Notes under the pieces: generated by a model
The model's input: only the letters and a program-made list of their open reading frames with translations
Databases searched by the model: none
What the model was told of the DNA's origin: nothing
Position numbers and translations under genes: made by a program
Part shown: positions 27,401 through 34,011 of the stretch, piece after piece
Numbering within the stretch: position 1 is the first letter of the stretch
Layout: every line of letters starts with the position of its first letter
Origin: CAYWNA01 sp964459305
GTDB lineage: Bacteria; Planctomycetota; Planctomycetia; Pirellulales; Pirellulaceae
Direction of reading: 5' to 3'
Assembly (NCBI GenBank): GCA_964459305.1
Contig: CAYWNA010000090.1
Span: 1 to 46,870 of the forward strand
Length of the DNA stretch: 46,870 nt

Positions 27401-29100
27401 ACTATACCGGCCGATCGGTCGCCGTCGATGGGGACTATGTGGCCGTCGGTGCCCCGCAACGAGGTCACGGTGCCGATTCGAGGGCGGGGGCAGTTTACGT
27501 CTTTGCACGATACCAGAACGAGACGCCCGACGATGGCAGCGACGACACGTGGCAGTACCAGGCGACGCTGACCGCGTCGGACGCCGACAAATCGGACGAG
27601 TTTGGTGATTCGGTGGCAATCCAAGGAGACACGATCGTCGTGGGCGCACGGAACGACGATGATCGAGGAAGTGAAGCGGGCGCAGCGTACGTTTTCACGC
27701 GAAGTGGAAACACCTGGAGCCAACAGCAGAAGCTTGCGGCCAGCGACGCTACTAGCCAGGATTACTTCGGCGATTCGGTAGCGATCGATGGCGATACAAT
27801 CGTTGTCGGCGCACATTTCGACGATGATCAAGGGGAACTCGCAGGCGCAGCGTACATTTTCACGCGAAGCGGAGACACCTGGAGCCAACAGCACAAGCTG
27901 ACCGGTGCCGACGGTGCAAGCCAGGATTACTTCGGCAGCTCCGTCGCGATCAACGGAGGTACCGTCGTCGTCGGAGCACCCTCGACGTCAGGCGTCGACG
28001 AGGACAAGATCGGTTCTGCATACGTATTCGCGCGAGGTGGTGGCATTTGGAGCCAACGACAGAAACTCACTGCCGCTGACTCCGCAAGCGCCGACGACTT
28101 CGGCAGTTCGGTCGCGATCCACGAAAGCACGATCGTCATTGGGGCGTCCAGTGATGACGACGCTGCGTACGCCGGAGGTTCTGCATACGTCTTCACACAA
28201 CATGGTCCGATCTGGAATCAAGTTCAGAAGATTACAGCTTCCGACGCGATGGACAATGCCTACTTCGGCAAATCCGTGTCTGTCAGCGGGAACGCGATCG
28301 CGATCGGAGCTCCCCGCGACGACGTCCAAGGGGCCATCTACGTTTTCACTCGCAACGGGACTACCTGGCACGAACAGCAGAAAATCACGGCGGCCGAGGC
28401 CGCAGGCGGTGACTACTTCGGCGGCGCCGTGTCGATTAGCGCGGACTCGATCGCGGTTGGAGCACCCTACGATGACGACGGCGGTTGGGGTTCGGGGGCT
28501 GCGCATGTGCTTGGTCCAAGTTCGCATCCCTGGCAGAATTCGGTTCTGCGTTTTGATGTGAACAATGATGGAGATGCTACGGCGTATGACGTGCTGATGT
28601 TGATCAACGATATCAACCAGAACCAAGCTCGCGTTCTGCCCACGGCTCCACAAGGCGGTCCGGGACCGCACGTGTTTCTGGATGTGACGGGAGACGGACA
28701 AGTGGCTCCCGACGACGTGCTGGCCCTGATCAACCATATCAACGCCGTGGGACAGGCGCCGTCTGGCGAGGGCGAAGCGGTAGAAGGGCTGTTGATGGAC
28801 GTTGTGTCGCCAAGTGCCAATGCTGTGTCGATCGAATCGTTCGGATCTCCCACGGTAACGCCGCTCCGGGACGCGACTCGGCCGCCGACCTCGGATGTCG
28901 ATCGGTTCTACGCCACTTACGGTCGCTCGGCGCCAGCGAATCGGAAGGCTGAGTTGCCCGTCCTGCATTTCGAAGCGGGGGCCGACATGGGGTACGAAGA
29001 CGATCTGTACGCAAACGCCACCACGATCCATACGGAACTCGATCTTCGCTGCTGTCTGGAACTCCTCAGCCCTGCTGCGCTCGACGTCTCATGGCTGTAG
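21448..29100 (+). CDS. giant secreted FG-GAP beta-propeller/GEVED/dockerin protein
   Basis: A 2550-residue protein with the planctomycete N-terminal motif RRLLIEPLEPRWLLS. The bulk is FG-GAP-like blades of about 50 residues (consensus FGxSVxIxGDTIVVGAxxDD...GSAYVFTRxGxTWxQQQKLTA). I count 35: 14 in residues 57-848, 7 in 1032-1411 and 14 in 1594-2361. Blades 1, 8, 15, 22 and 29 are a distinct variant (DGDYxVVGAP, then GTPxDxSDDTW), so they form five seven-blade propellers. Two GEVED domains separate the blocks (849-1024 and 1412-1590; YGWIDYDGDGVFD, RFRLSTDPAAA, DGEVEDY). A dockerin pair follows (2369-2434; FDVNNDGDATAYDVLMLIND, DVTGDGQVAPDDVLALINHI), then a polar tail. Start GTG 21448 has AGAAGGA upstream. 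Blade Asp-rich loops suggest Ca2+ binding. Presumed extracellular adhesion or matrix protein; no enzymatic domain seen. Confidence 0.92.
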   Translation: MVRRNPTRSRRLLIEPLEPRWLLSTLAPTPDDDMDLGSEGEGPAGVAAAVPIFAVEDKLFAQGFDTVEAEAGRAVAADGDYIVVGAPHAFRDDQRTGVAYVYLRNAEGTPADVSDDTWELTAALAASDGESGDEFGRSVAISGDTIVVGAYADDHAGRYSGAAYVFTGSGETWTERGKLTAGDAEPGGHFGISVSIDGDTIVVGAFGDNGGWDMGSTYVSGSGAAYVFTRTGNTWNHQQKLTAEDAATHDRFGISVAIDGDTIVAGAYNDDGGGRNSGSAYVFTRIGNTWNQQQKLTAQDGAENDNFGNSVSIDGDAIVVGADRDDDGGPSSGSAYVFTRVGNAWSQLQKLTADDGTQADRFGISVTIDGDSIAVGASGVEESTGSAYVFTLEGSSWIQQQKLTASDAASHDEFGGSVSIAGGTIVVGAYRNDNSGNGSGTAYAYGRNDGTWAQSATDFAVSPTFGNYGTPDGRTGESVAVDGDYLVVGAPWRDSLGRDVGSHGEATVFFRDRNGTPEDFSDDKWQYEVTLTAFDAADGDEFGNSVAIHGDTIVVGAHRDNDEAGAAYVFTRTGNTWSQQQKLTADDGAVYDYFGHSVAIEGDTIVVGAYMDDDGGTSSGAAYVFTRIGNGWSQQQKLTVDDGAAYDYFGASVTIGGGTIAVGAFGDDNGVTYPGAAYVFGRIGNTWSQQQKLTASDGAEFDYFGYSVSISGDTIVVGACGDDNYTGSAYVFTQSASGWAQQQKLTAGDGAEEDNFGFSVSTSGGTIVLGALGDDDRGDLSGSAYVFARDGNTWSQQQKVVADNGAEYDRFGYSVSNSGDTIAVGSPHDDARGRDSGAVYVFGPALDYGDLPDKALDTGVGDYNTLLSDNGPRHVIVPGLRMGARIDDERDAQQSALADGDDLPGGEEDDEDGLSTPTGYLSLRAGNAPAVPVTVTNTTGSAAMLYGWIDYDGDGVFDNHSEKASVAVPDGTTDVEVVLSFATAPWASAANTYARFRLSTDPAAAEPTGPAQDGEVEDYAVSIVSRPVPILAMQQRLYSERTYPTGDDAGSSVATYGDYLVVGAPNAEDDGIAQVYRRHHQGTPGEPNDDTWEFQAVLRPSGMGLHWGNFGKSVAVSDDTIVVGSPLENQYHGVAYVFARSAELWIEQQKLVPDFSEYDENDFGHEVSINGNTIVVGAPGEGGDAGAAYVFTRSGSGWSKRQKLTAADGDGGDRFGASVSFDGDTIVVGAPRDDDGGYLSGSAYVFTRSGNQWVQQQKITTTDAVSDDGFGGAVSVSGNYLIVGAAGVGTYPFPAGSAYIFTRNGSVWIQDEKLVGETGTIHTRFGHDVSVYGDTVLVGAYGEFSGASAMVHVFARSSSDWTRQQILTEDTDELPSSFGRSLAIWDHTVVVGAPSVVGPGPGSAYVFGPAIDHGDAPDAIAGTISGDYQTTINDDGPSHAIVPGLYMGTVVDHELTAAPSAAADGDDTSGDVPDDEDGLVAPNGELSLTAGNEAVVRISVSNTTGRQAVLYGWIDLNGDGVFDNAGERASVIVPDGTADGEVTLTFGAVPWNSPADTFARFRLSTDPAAAFPTGLASDGEVEDYPVHVVFTPFPIVEARNKLYAHGFDTQGDEFGTSVAADGDYVVVGAPNASSDGGIAGGVAYVYMRDDEGTAQDVGDDTWERIATLAPTDAQVGKSFGESVGISGDTIVVGAHYDYRAGYPSSGAAYVFTRNGSTWSQQKKLTAADAAGGDYFGGSVAISGGTVVVGAAGREYDDDRAGSAYVFSRNGSEWSQQQKLFASDGEGGDTFGQSVAIDGDTIIVGAANHNQTAGAAYIFGRGGSGWSQQQKLIAANAARFGRFGGSVAISGDAIVVSAWHAAYIFSRRETTWNQQQKLSSDHADIYFGAPVSIGGDTVAVGASRYGSVYVFTKTAGGWSEQHETIGGVGSVAISGDTIVLGAAWDDDGGTHSGVAYVYGREGGRWTESPTRLSVAPTWGEFGAPNDYTGRSVAVDGDYVAVGAPQRGHGADSRAGAVYVFARYQNETPDDGSDDTWQYQATLTASDADKSDEFGDSVAIQGDTIVVGARNDDDRGSEAGAAYVFTRSGNTWSQQQKLAASDATSQDYFGDSVAIDGDTIVVGAHFDDDQGELAGAAYIFTRSGDTWSQQHKLTGADGASQDYFGSSVAINGGTVVVGAPSTSGVDEDKIGSAYVFARGGGIWSQRQKLTAADSASADDFGSSVAIHESTIVIGASSDDDAAYAGGSAYVFTQHGPIWNQVQKITASDAMDNAYFGKSVSVSGNAIAIGAPRDDVQGAIYVFTRNGTTWHEQQKITAAEAAGGDYFGGAVSISADSIAVGAPYDDDGGWGSGAAHVLGPSSHPWQNSVLRFDVNNDGDATAYDVLMLINDINQNQARVLPTAPQGGPGPHVFLDVTGDGQVAPDDVLALINHINAVGQAPSGEGEAVEGLLMDVVSPSANAVSIESFGSPTVTPLRDATRPPTSDVDRFYATYGRSAPANRKAELPVLHFEAGADMGYEDDLYANATTIHTELDLRCCLELLSPAALDVSWL

Positions 29101-29166
29101 ACCAGATTATTCGAGCCCGATGTGTAGGTTTCGATGTGGCGCTAAGCTGTTTCTGATGCGCCTTAT

Positions 29167-29232
29167 GTAGGTCGGCTCTCCCGACCCGTTTGGAGAAAGG
29201 CAGGAGAAGACGGGTCGGGAGACCCATCCTAC
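29167..29232. repeat. GTAG-footed inverted hairpin pair (GTCGG family)
   Basis: Two 23-base arms (29167-29189 and 29210-29232) face each other; both start GTAG read from the outside. The left arm folds as GGTCGG/CCGACC around CTCTC, the right as GGGTC/GACCC around TCCC. Just outside the right end is CCTACGAAAAATCGC, a 15-mer that recurs at 32600, hinting at a second decayed copy there. Confidence 0.7.
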
Positions 29233-29301
29233 GAAAAATCGCAACATCAAGGCAACGCAGGCGAAAACGCACCGCGAATCTCCTCGCCTGCGCGCTTTGA
29301 A

Positions 29302-29389
29302 GTAGCGCCGAAGCCGAATTTGCCAGAATTTGGATTGAATCGGGCCTCGCAAGCCGGCGCCCGGACCAAATTCTGGCGAATTCGGCTAC
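29302..29389. repeat. REP-like inverted pair, family 1, copy B
   Basis: The right arm (29366-29389) read on the minus strand is GTAG followed by stem strands CCGAATTC and GAATTTGG around loop GCCA. The left arm has the same hairpin (CCGAATTT, GCCA, GAATTTGG) but its GTAG at 29302 is displaced by a tandem GCCGAA duplication. It lies between convergent genes. Confidence 0.8.
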
Positions 29390-29457
29390 CTATCTCCCGG
29401 CGGCTTGGATATATCGCGCGGACCGTACGGCGGGATCTGGGCCTGTGGGATCACCGC

Positions 29458-31521
29458 CTATATGCGTTTTTTCGGTTTTGGGACCTTCGCTCCGCCTTTT
29501 TGCCTGCGGCTTCGTGGTTTGTATGATTCCACGGCGACTTCGCTGACTTTCTGGCCGATGGCGTCCTGTAGTTGCAGGATGCGGTCCCGCAAGGCAGCGG
29601 CCCGTTCGAACTCCAGTGCCTCGGCGGCGGCCATCATTTCCGCTTCCAACTCGTTGATGAATTCCTGGGTAACGTATTCTGTTTCGTCGTCTCGGCCCAC
29701 CGCGACGTTGGCCTCGCGATGGGCAGTGGCCTCGGCCTCGATGCCGGCACGGATGTTCTTGCGGATCGTTTCGGGCGTGATGCCGTGCCGGCGGTTGTAT
29801 TCTTCCTGCAGCTTGCGGCGGCGGCGAGTCTCCTCGATGGCGTTCTTCATCGCGTCGGTGACCTTGTCGGCGTACAAAATCACCTTGGCGTTGACGTTGC
29901 GTGCGGCGCGGCCAATGGTTTGAATAAGCGACGTTTCGCTGCGCAGGAAACCTTCTTTGTCCGCATCCAGGATTGCCACCAGCGACACTTCCGGCAAATC
30001 CAAGCCTTCGCGCAGGAGGTTTACGCCGACCAATGCGTCGAATTGGCCCTCGCGCAAGTCGCGAAGCAATTCGACCCGTTCGAACGCGTCCAGTTCGCTG
30101 TGCAACCACTTGCACGCCACATTCTGCTGTTTCAGGTATGCAGCCAGATCCTCGGCCAGCCGTTTGGTCAGCACCGTCACCAACACGCGTTCCCCGGCTG
30201 CGGCACGTTCCCGGATTTGTTCCAGCAGATGGGGTACTTGGCCTCGGGCCGGCGAGATTTCCAGTACCGGATCCAATAGACCGGTGGGACGGATGATCTG
30301 TTCGACGATCTCGCCGCTGGTCTTTTCCAGTTCGTACCGTCCGGGCGTGGCCGATACGTGGACGGCCCGGTCGAACATCTGCTCCCATTCCTCGAATCTC
30401 ATCGGCCGGTTGTCCAGGGCACTGGGCAGCCGAAAACCGTGTTCGACCAAGGTCTGCTTTCGGTTTCGGTCGCCCACGTACATGGCGCCGATTTGCGGCA
30501 CGGTCACGTGGGATTCGTCCACAAACAGCAGGAAATCCTTGGGAAAGAAGTCATACAATGTGTCGGGTTTTTCTCCCGCGCTGCGATCGGAGAGCAGCCG
30601 GCTGTAGTTCTCGATGCCCGGACAGTAGCCTACCTCTGATAGCATCTCCATGTCGAATCGCGTTCGGGCATTCAATCGCTGAGCTTCGAGCAGCTTTCCT
30701 TCGTCGCGGAACTTTTGCAGTTGCTGCTCCAATTCCTCCTTAATCAGTCCCACCGCACGCTCGATTCGCTCTTCGGGCATTACGAAGTGCTTCGCCGGGT
30801 AAACGAACAATTCATCCTGTGTGGTGATCGTTTCGCCGCTGGTCGGGTTGATTAGCGACAACTGCTCGATTTCATCGCCCCACAATTCGATGCGGAAAGC
30901 ATACTCCTCGTACGACGGCCAGATTTCGACGCAATCGCCGCGCACGCGAAATCGGCCCCGCTCGAAGCTCACGTCGTTGCGGTCGTATTGGATGTCGACC
31001 AGTCGCATCAGCATTTCGTCGCGGTCGACGAAATGCCCGCGGCGCAGTGCAACCATCATCTGCTGGTAGTCTTCCGGCGACCCCAAACCGTAGATACTGG
31101 ATACGCTGGCCACAACGATTACGTCGCGGCGGCTCACCAGCGAACTAGTGGCAGCCAACCGGAGGCGATCGATTTCGTCGTTGATCGAGGCATCTTTTTC
31201 GATGTAGATATCGCGCTGCGGAATGTACGCCTCCGGCTGGTAGTAGTCGTAGTAGCTGACGAAGTAGCTGACGGCATTCTTGGGAAAAAACTCTTTGAAC
31301 TCGGAGTACAGCTGGGCAGCAAGCGTCTTGTTGTGTGAAATTACCAACGCGGGCTTCTGCAGCCGCTGGATGATGTTGGCCATGGTGAACGTCTTGCCCG
31401 AACCGGTGACCCCCATCAGTACCTGATGCTTCTTGCCGGTGTTCAGGCCATCGACCAGCGATTCGATCGCCTGCGGTTGATCACCCGCCGGTTCGAAGGG
31501 GGCCTCCAGTTGGAATTCCAC
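29458..31521 (-). CDS. uvrB: excinuclease ABC subunit B
   Basis: UvrB, the damage-verifying ATPase of nucleotide excision repair. 687 residues from the chosen start (E. coli UvrB is 673). Seen: FEPAGDQPQAIESLVDGL at the N-terminus, Walker A GVTGSGKT (37-44), the DNA-inserting beta-hairpin YYDYYQPEAYIPQRDIYIEK, the DESH box in LLFVDESHVTVPQ, helicase motifs ATPGRYELEK and QTIGRAARN, and a C-terminal UVR motif (ELEAEMMAAAEALEFERAAA) that contacts UvrC. The GTG at 31521 aligns with the usual family N-terminus and has GGGAAG upstream; the ATG at 31578 would add 19 residues and remains possible. The last residues are basic (KGGAKVPKPKKRI). No uvrA or uvrC gene lies in the window. Confidence 0.96.
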   Translation of the reverse strand: MEFQLEAPFEPAGDQPQAIESLVDGLNTGKKHQVLMGVTGSGKTFTMANIIQRLQKPALVISHNKTLAAQLYSEFKEFFPKNAVSYFVSYYDYYQPEAYIPQRDIYIEKDASINDEIDRLRLAATSSLVSRRDVIVVASVSSIYGLGSPEDYQQMMVALRRGHFVDRDEMLMRLVDIQYDRNDVSFERGRFRVRGDCVEIWPSYEEYAFRIELWGDEIEQLSLINPTSGETITTQDELFVYPAKHFVMPEERIERAVGLIKEELEQQLQKFRDEGKLLEAQRLNARTRFDMEMLSEVGYCPGIENYSRLLSDRSAGEKPDTLYDFFPKDFLLFVDESHVTVPQIGAMYVGDRNRKQTLVEHGFRLPSALDNRPMRFEEWEQMFDRAVHVSATPGRYELEKTSGEIVEQIIRPTGLLDPVLEISPARGQVPHLLEQIRERAAAGERVLVTVLTKRLAEDLAAYLKQQNVACKWLHSELDAFERVELLRDLREGQFDALVGVNLLREGLDLPEVSLVAILDADKEGFLRSETSLIQTIGRAARNVNAKVILYADKVTDAMKNAIEETRRRRKLQEEYNRRHGITPETIRKNIRAGIEAEATAHREANVAVGRDDETEYVTQEFINELEAEMMAAAEALEFERAAALRDRILQLQDAIGQKVSEVAVESYKPRSRRQKGGAKVPKPKKRI

Positions 31522-31617
31522 GATCTTTCTTCCCGGTTTCGAAAATGGACTGCGGACAACGAAGAAGTCCCTCTCCATGAACGCGAGGGGCTTTCGCGAC
31601 GGTCGTTCCTCGGCACA

Positions 31618-31689
31618 ATGTTCTTGCCCATTACATTCTTGCCACTCTCTTTCGAACTTCGTCTGGGCAAGAACATGTTTGGCAAGAAT
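31618..31689. repeat. interleaved inverted repeat with TTCTTGCC/GGCAAGAA cores
   Basis: Four related motifs in 72 bases: ATGTTCTTGCCCA (31618), ATTCTTGCCA (31635), TGGGCAAGAACAT (31664) and TGGCAAGAAT (31680). The first pairs perfectly with the third and the second with the fourth, so the stems interleave; the shared 8-base core also allows a nested fold. It lies upstream of uvrB in its transcribed direction. Confidence 0.7.
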
Positions 31690-31735
31690 ATCGTGGCCAG
31701 CATCGACAAGTCGTCGATGTTCAACTCGTAGACGC

Positions 31736-32422
31736 CTACAACGTAACCTTTCCACCCGGCTCCACGACAACCGGCTCGGCCCAGCTCTCCTTGCGCACGC
31801 GTTCGGCCCACGCGTTAGGATCCTGCTCGATGGGTGGCCACGTATTGTAGTGATCGGGAATCACGCGTTTGGGTTCGATCAACTTGACGGCCTCCAACGC
31901 GTCGTCGGGACCCATGGTGAATAAATCGCCGATCGGCAGCACTGCCACGTCGATGCCCGCCGTGCCGATCAGTTTCATGTCGTAGAACAGACCGGTATCG
32001 CAGGCAAAGTACACCGTGCCGTCGTTCACTGTCAGCAGAAAGCCGCCGGGATTGCCGCCGTCGGAACCGTCCGGCAACCGCGAACTATGGTGTGCCAAAG
32101 TCAGTTTGACACGTCCGAATGGCAGATCCACGCCGCCGCCGATGTTCATGCCAATGGCGTTCTGTACGGCGTGTGCCGAGTTGAACCAGTCGGTGATCTC
32201 GTAGATGGCCACGACCGTTGCGCCCGTGCGATTGGCAATTGACGCCACGTCGGCCACATGATCGAAATGGCCATGTGATACGAGGATATAGTCCGCACCG
32301 ACATCGGCCGACTTGACCGGAGCCGAGGGGTTGTCGTCCAAGAACGGATCCAACAGGATCTTCTTGCCAGCGGTTTCGATCGACCAGCTTCCGTGTCCGA
32401 GCCACGTGAGTTCTGTCGCCAT
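31736..32422 (-). CDS. UPF0173-family metal-dependent hydrolase
   Basis: A 228-residue metallo-beta-lactamase-fold protein, exactly the usual length of the UPF0173 (YtkL-like) family. Motifs: TWLGHGSWSIETAGKKILLD at the N-terminus, HGHFDH metal-binding motif, LAHHSS, YFACDTGLFYDMKLI, and PDHYNTWPPIEQDP near the C-terminus, which is characteristic of this family. Cytoplasmic; the substrate of the family is not established. The ATG at 32422 has GGGAGA nine bases upstream. It is divergent from the phosphoglycerate mutase gene, and the 297 bases between the two start codons carry the 88-base palindrome at 32456-32543. Confidence 0.9.
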   Translation of the reverse strand: MATELTWLGHGSWSIETAGKKILLDPFLDDNPSAPVKSADVGADYILVSHGHFDHVADVASIANRTGATVVAIYEITDWFNSAHAVQNAIGMNIGGGVDLPFGRVKLTLAHHSSRLPDGSDGGNPGGFLLTVNDGTVYFACDTGLFYDMKLIGTAGIDVAVLPIGDLFTMGPDDALEAVKLIEPKRVIPDHYNTWPPIEQDPNAWAERVRKESWAEPVVVEPGGKVTL

Positions 32423-32455
32423 GGTCTGTGTCTCCCGTAGTCCAATAGTACCCGC

Positions 32456-32543
32456 ATCGTTTAACCGCGACCCGCCAGGGGAGCGCGTCCGAGCGGCGGT
32501 GATTACCCACACGCGCTCCCCTGGCGGGTCGCGGTTAAACGAT
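32456..32543. repeat. 88-bp perfect palindrome, family 4 copy 1
   Basis: Arms of 33 bases (32456-32488 and 32511-32543) are exact inverted copies around a 22-base spacer. Each arm contains CCC-GCCA-GGG inside flanking CGCG tracts, so each can also fold alone. It sits between the divergent UPF0173 and phosphoglycerate mutase genes, 34 bases from the first start codon. A second copy lies at 38960-39042. Confidence 0.85.
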
Positions 32544-32719
32544 GGGGCAGAATTTCGATCCCTGGAAGATCAAGATATGGGAGTTGCCCTATTCTTGCCA
32601 GGGCTGTGCCCTACGAAAAATCGCCCAATTCGTCTCCTAGGTCGGTTGTGAAGCCGCCGCATTTTTCGACAATAGGGAGCCGATTGTTAACTGACGACAC
32701 GATAGAGGGAATCGAAAGC

Positions 32720-33925
32720 ATGGACATTCATGATTTGACGCGCCAACTATACGTTAAGAACGATTCAAAGATCATCATGCTGGTGGCCGACGGGTTGGGC
32801 GGCCTGCCCATGCAACCAGGTGGGAAGACGGAGCTGGAAACGGCCAATACACCCAATCTGGATGCTCTGGCGGCGCAGGGGGCTCTCGGCGCCAGTATTC
32901 CAATCCTTCCGGGCATCGCTCCTGGCAGCGGTCCCGGCCATCTGGGCCTGTTCGGCTATGATCCTCTGAAATACATGATCGGTCGCGGGGCTCTGGAAGC
33001 GACGGGCGTGGGTTTCGAGTTGCAGGACGGGGACGTGGCGATTCGCTGCAATTTCTGCACGCTTGATGCTGACGGCAATATTGTGGACCGTCGCGCTGGC
33101 AGGATTCCGAGCGAGGAAGCAGAACCGCTGGTTTTCAAGTTGCGCGAGGTCAAGATTCCCGGTGTCGAGATCTTTGTCGAGCCAGTCAAAGAGTACCGCT
33201 TCGTGGTGGTGCTTCGAGGTGAAGGGCTGGTCGGAAACGTGCGGGACACCGATCCTCAGGCAACCGGCGTTCCGCCCCTGGATCCGGTCGCCAACGACGA
33301 AGCAAGCCAAAGGACGGTGGAAGTGGCCAAAGAATTCCTCGCACAAGCAAGGAAGTTGTTGGCTGGCCATCCCAAGGCTAATTTCCACACGATGCGAGGC
33401 TTTGCCGGCAAACCCGATTTGCCGTCCTACGAAGATGTGTATGGGTTGCGAGCAGCGGCCATCGCCGTGTACCCGATGTACAAAGGTCTGGCCCGGCTTG
33501 TGGGAATGGATGTCGTCGGTCAGGCACAGAGTCTGGACGAGGAGGTGGACGTGCTCCAGCAGCACTGGAACGACTACGATTTCTTCTTCTTCCACTTCAA
33601 GTATACCGACAGCACGGGCGAGGACGGTAATTTCGAAGCGAAGGTCAAGCGGATCGAAGAGCTCGATGCGGTTGTGCCTCGCATCACGGCGTTGGAGCCT
33701 ACGGTGCTAGTGGTCACTGGCGATCACAGTACGCCGTGCTTCCTGAAAGGCCATAGCTGGCATCCCGTGCCCACGATGTTGATCTCCGATTGCTGCGGGC
33801 CCGATGCAGAGCAGCAATTCGGCGAGACAACCTGTGTGAGAGGTGCTCTGGGACACTTCGAGGCGAAGTACCTGATGTGTCTGGCCATGGCCAATGCCGG
33901 ACGAATGGGGAAATACGGAGCGTAA
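32720..33925 (+). CDS. apgM: 2,3-bisphosphoglycerate-independent phosphoglycerate mutase, archaeal type
   Basis: A 401-residue enzyme of the ApgM branch of the alkaline phosphatase superfamily, which interconverts 3- and 2-phosphoglycerate in glycolysis and gluconeogenesis (EC 5.4.2.12). Seen: IIMLVADGLGG with the first metal-binding Asp, ANTPNLDALAAQGALG, GIAPGSGPGHLGLFGYDP around the catalytic Ser, GRGALEATGVGF, RAGRIPSEEAE, HFKYTDSTGEDGNF, and VVTGDHSTPCFLKGHSWHPVP with the second metal site near the C-terminus. Length is normal (about 400; the bacterial GpmI type is about 510). The ATG at 32720 has AGAGGGA nine bases upstream. It stands alone as a single-gene unit. Confidence 0.95.
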   Translation: MDIHDLTRQLYVKNDSKIIMLVADGLGGLPMQPGGKTELETANTPNLDALAAQGALGASIPILPGIAPGSGPGHLGLFGYDPLKYMIGRGALEATGVGFELQDGDVAIRCNFCTLDADGNIVDRRAGRIPSEEAEPLVFKLREVKIPGVEIFVEPVKEYRFVVVLRGEGLVGNVRDTDPQATGVPPLDPVANDEASQRTVEVAKEFLAQARKLLAGHPKANFHTMRGFAGKPDLPSYEDVYGLRAAAIAVYPMYKGLARLVGMDVVGQAQSLDEEVDVLQQHWNDYDFFFFHFKYTDSTGEDGNFEAKVKRIEELDAVVPRITALEPTVLVVTGDHSTPCFLKGHSWHPVPTMLISDCCGPDAEQQFGETTCVRGALGHFEAKYLMCLAMANAGRMGKYGA

Positions 33926-34011
33926 TGTGCGTTTTGCGCACCGGAAGCAACCGTTGGAGTCCCGGCTTTAGTCTGTCTTCGTAGTGGTAGGACTCCAGCG
34001 CGATTACGTCG

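Larger units (their letters stand above)
29101..29457. other. convergent intergenic region packed with palindromes
   Basis: About 360 bases between the converging propeller and uvrB genes. It contains two different palindromic elements (29167-29232 and 29302-29389) and no supported coding frame. Confidence 0.6.

Noticed and set aside
29390..30388. 332-codon frame on the same strand as uvrB
   Set aside because: Out-of-frame reading of uvrB, whose own frame carries the helicase motifs and UVR domain.
31664..31690. Possible LexA/SOS box (GAACATGTTT) upstream of uvrB
   Set aside because: Gram-positive-type boxes need GAAC-N4-GTTC; here only two bases separate the half sites, and the sequence is explained by the interleaved inverted repeat.
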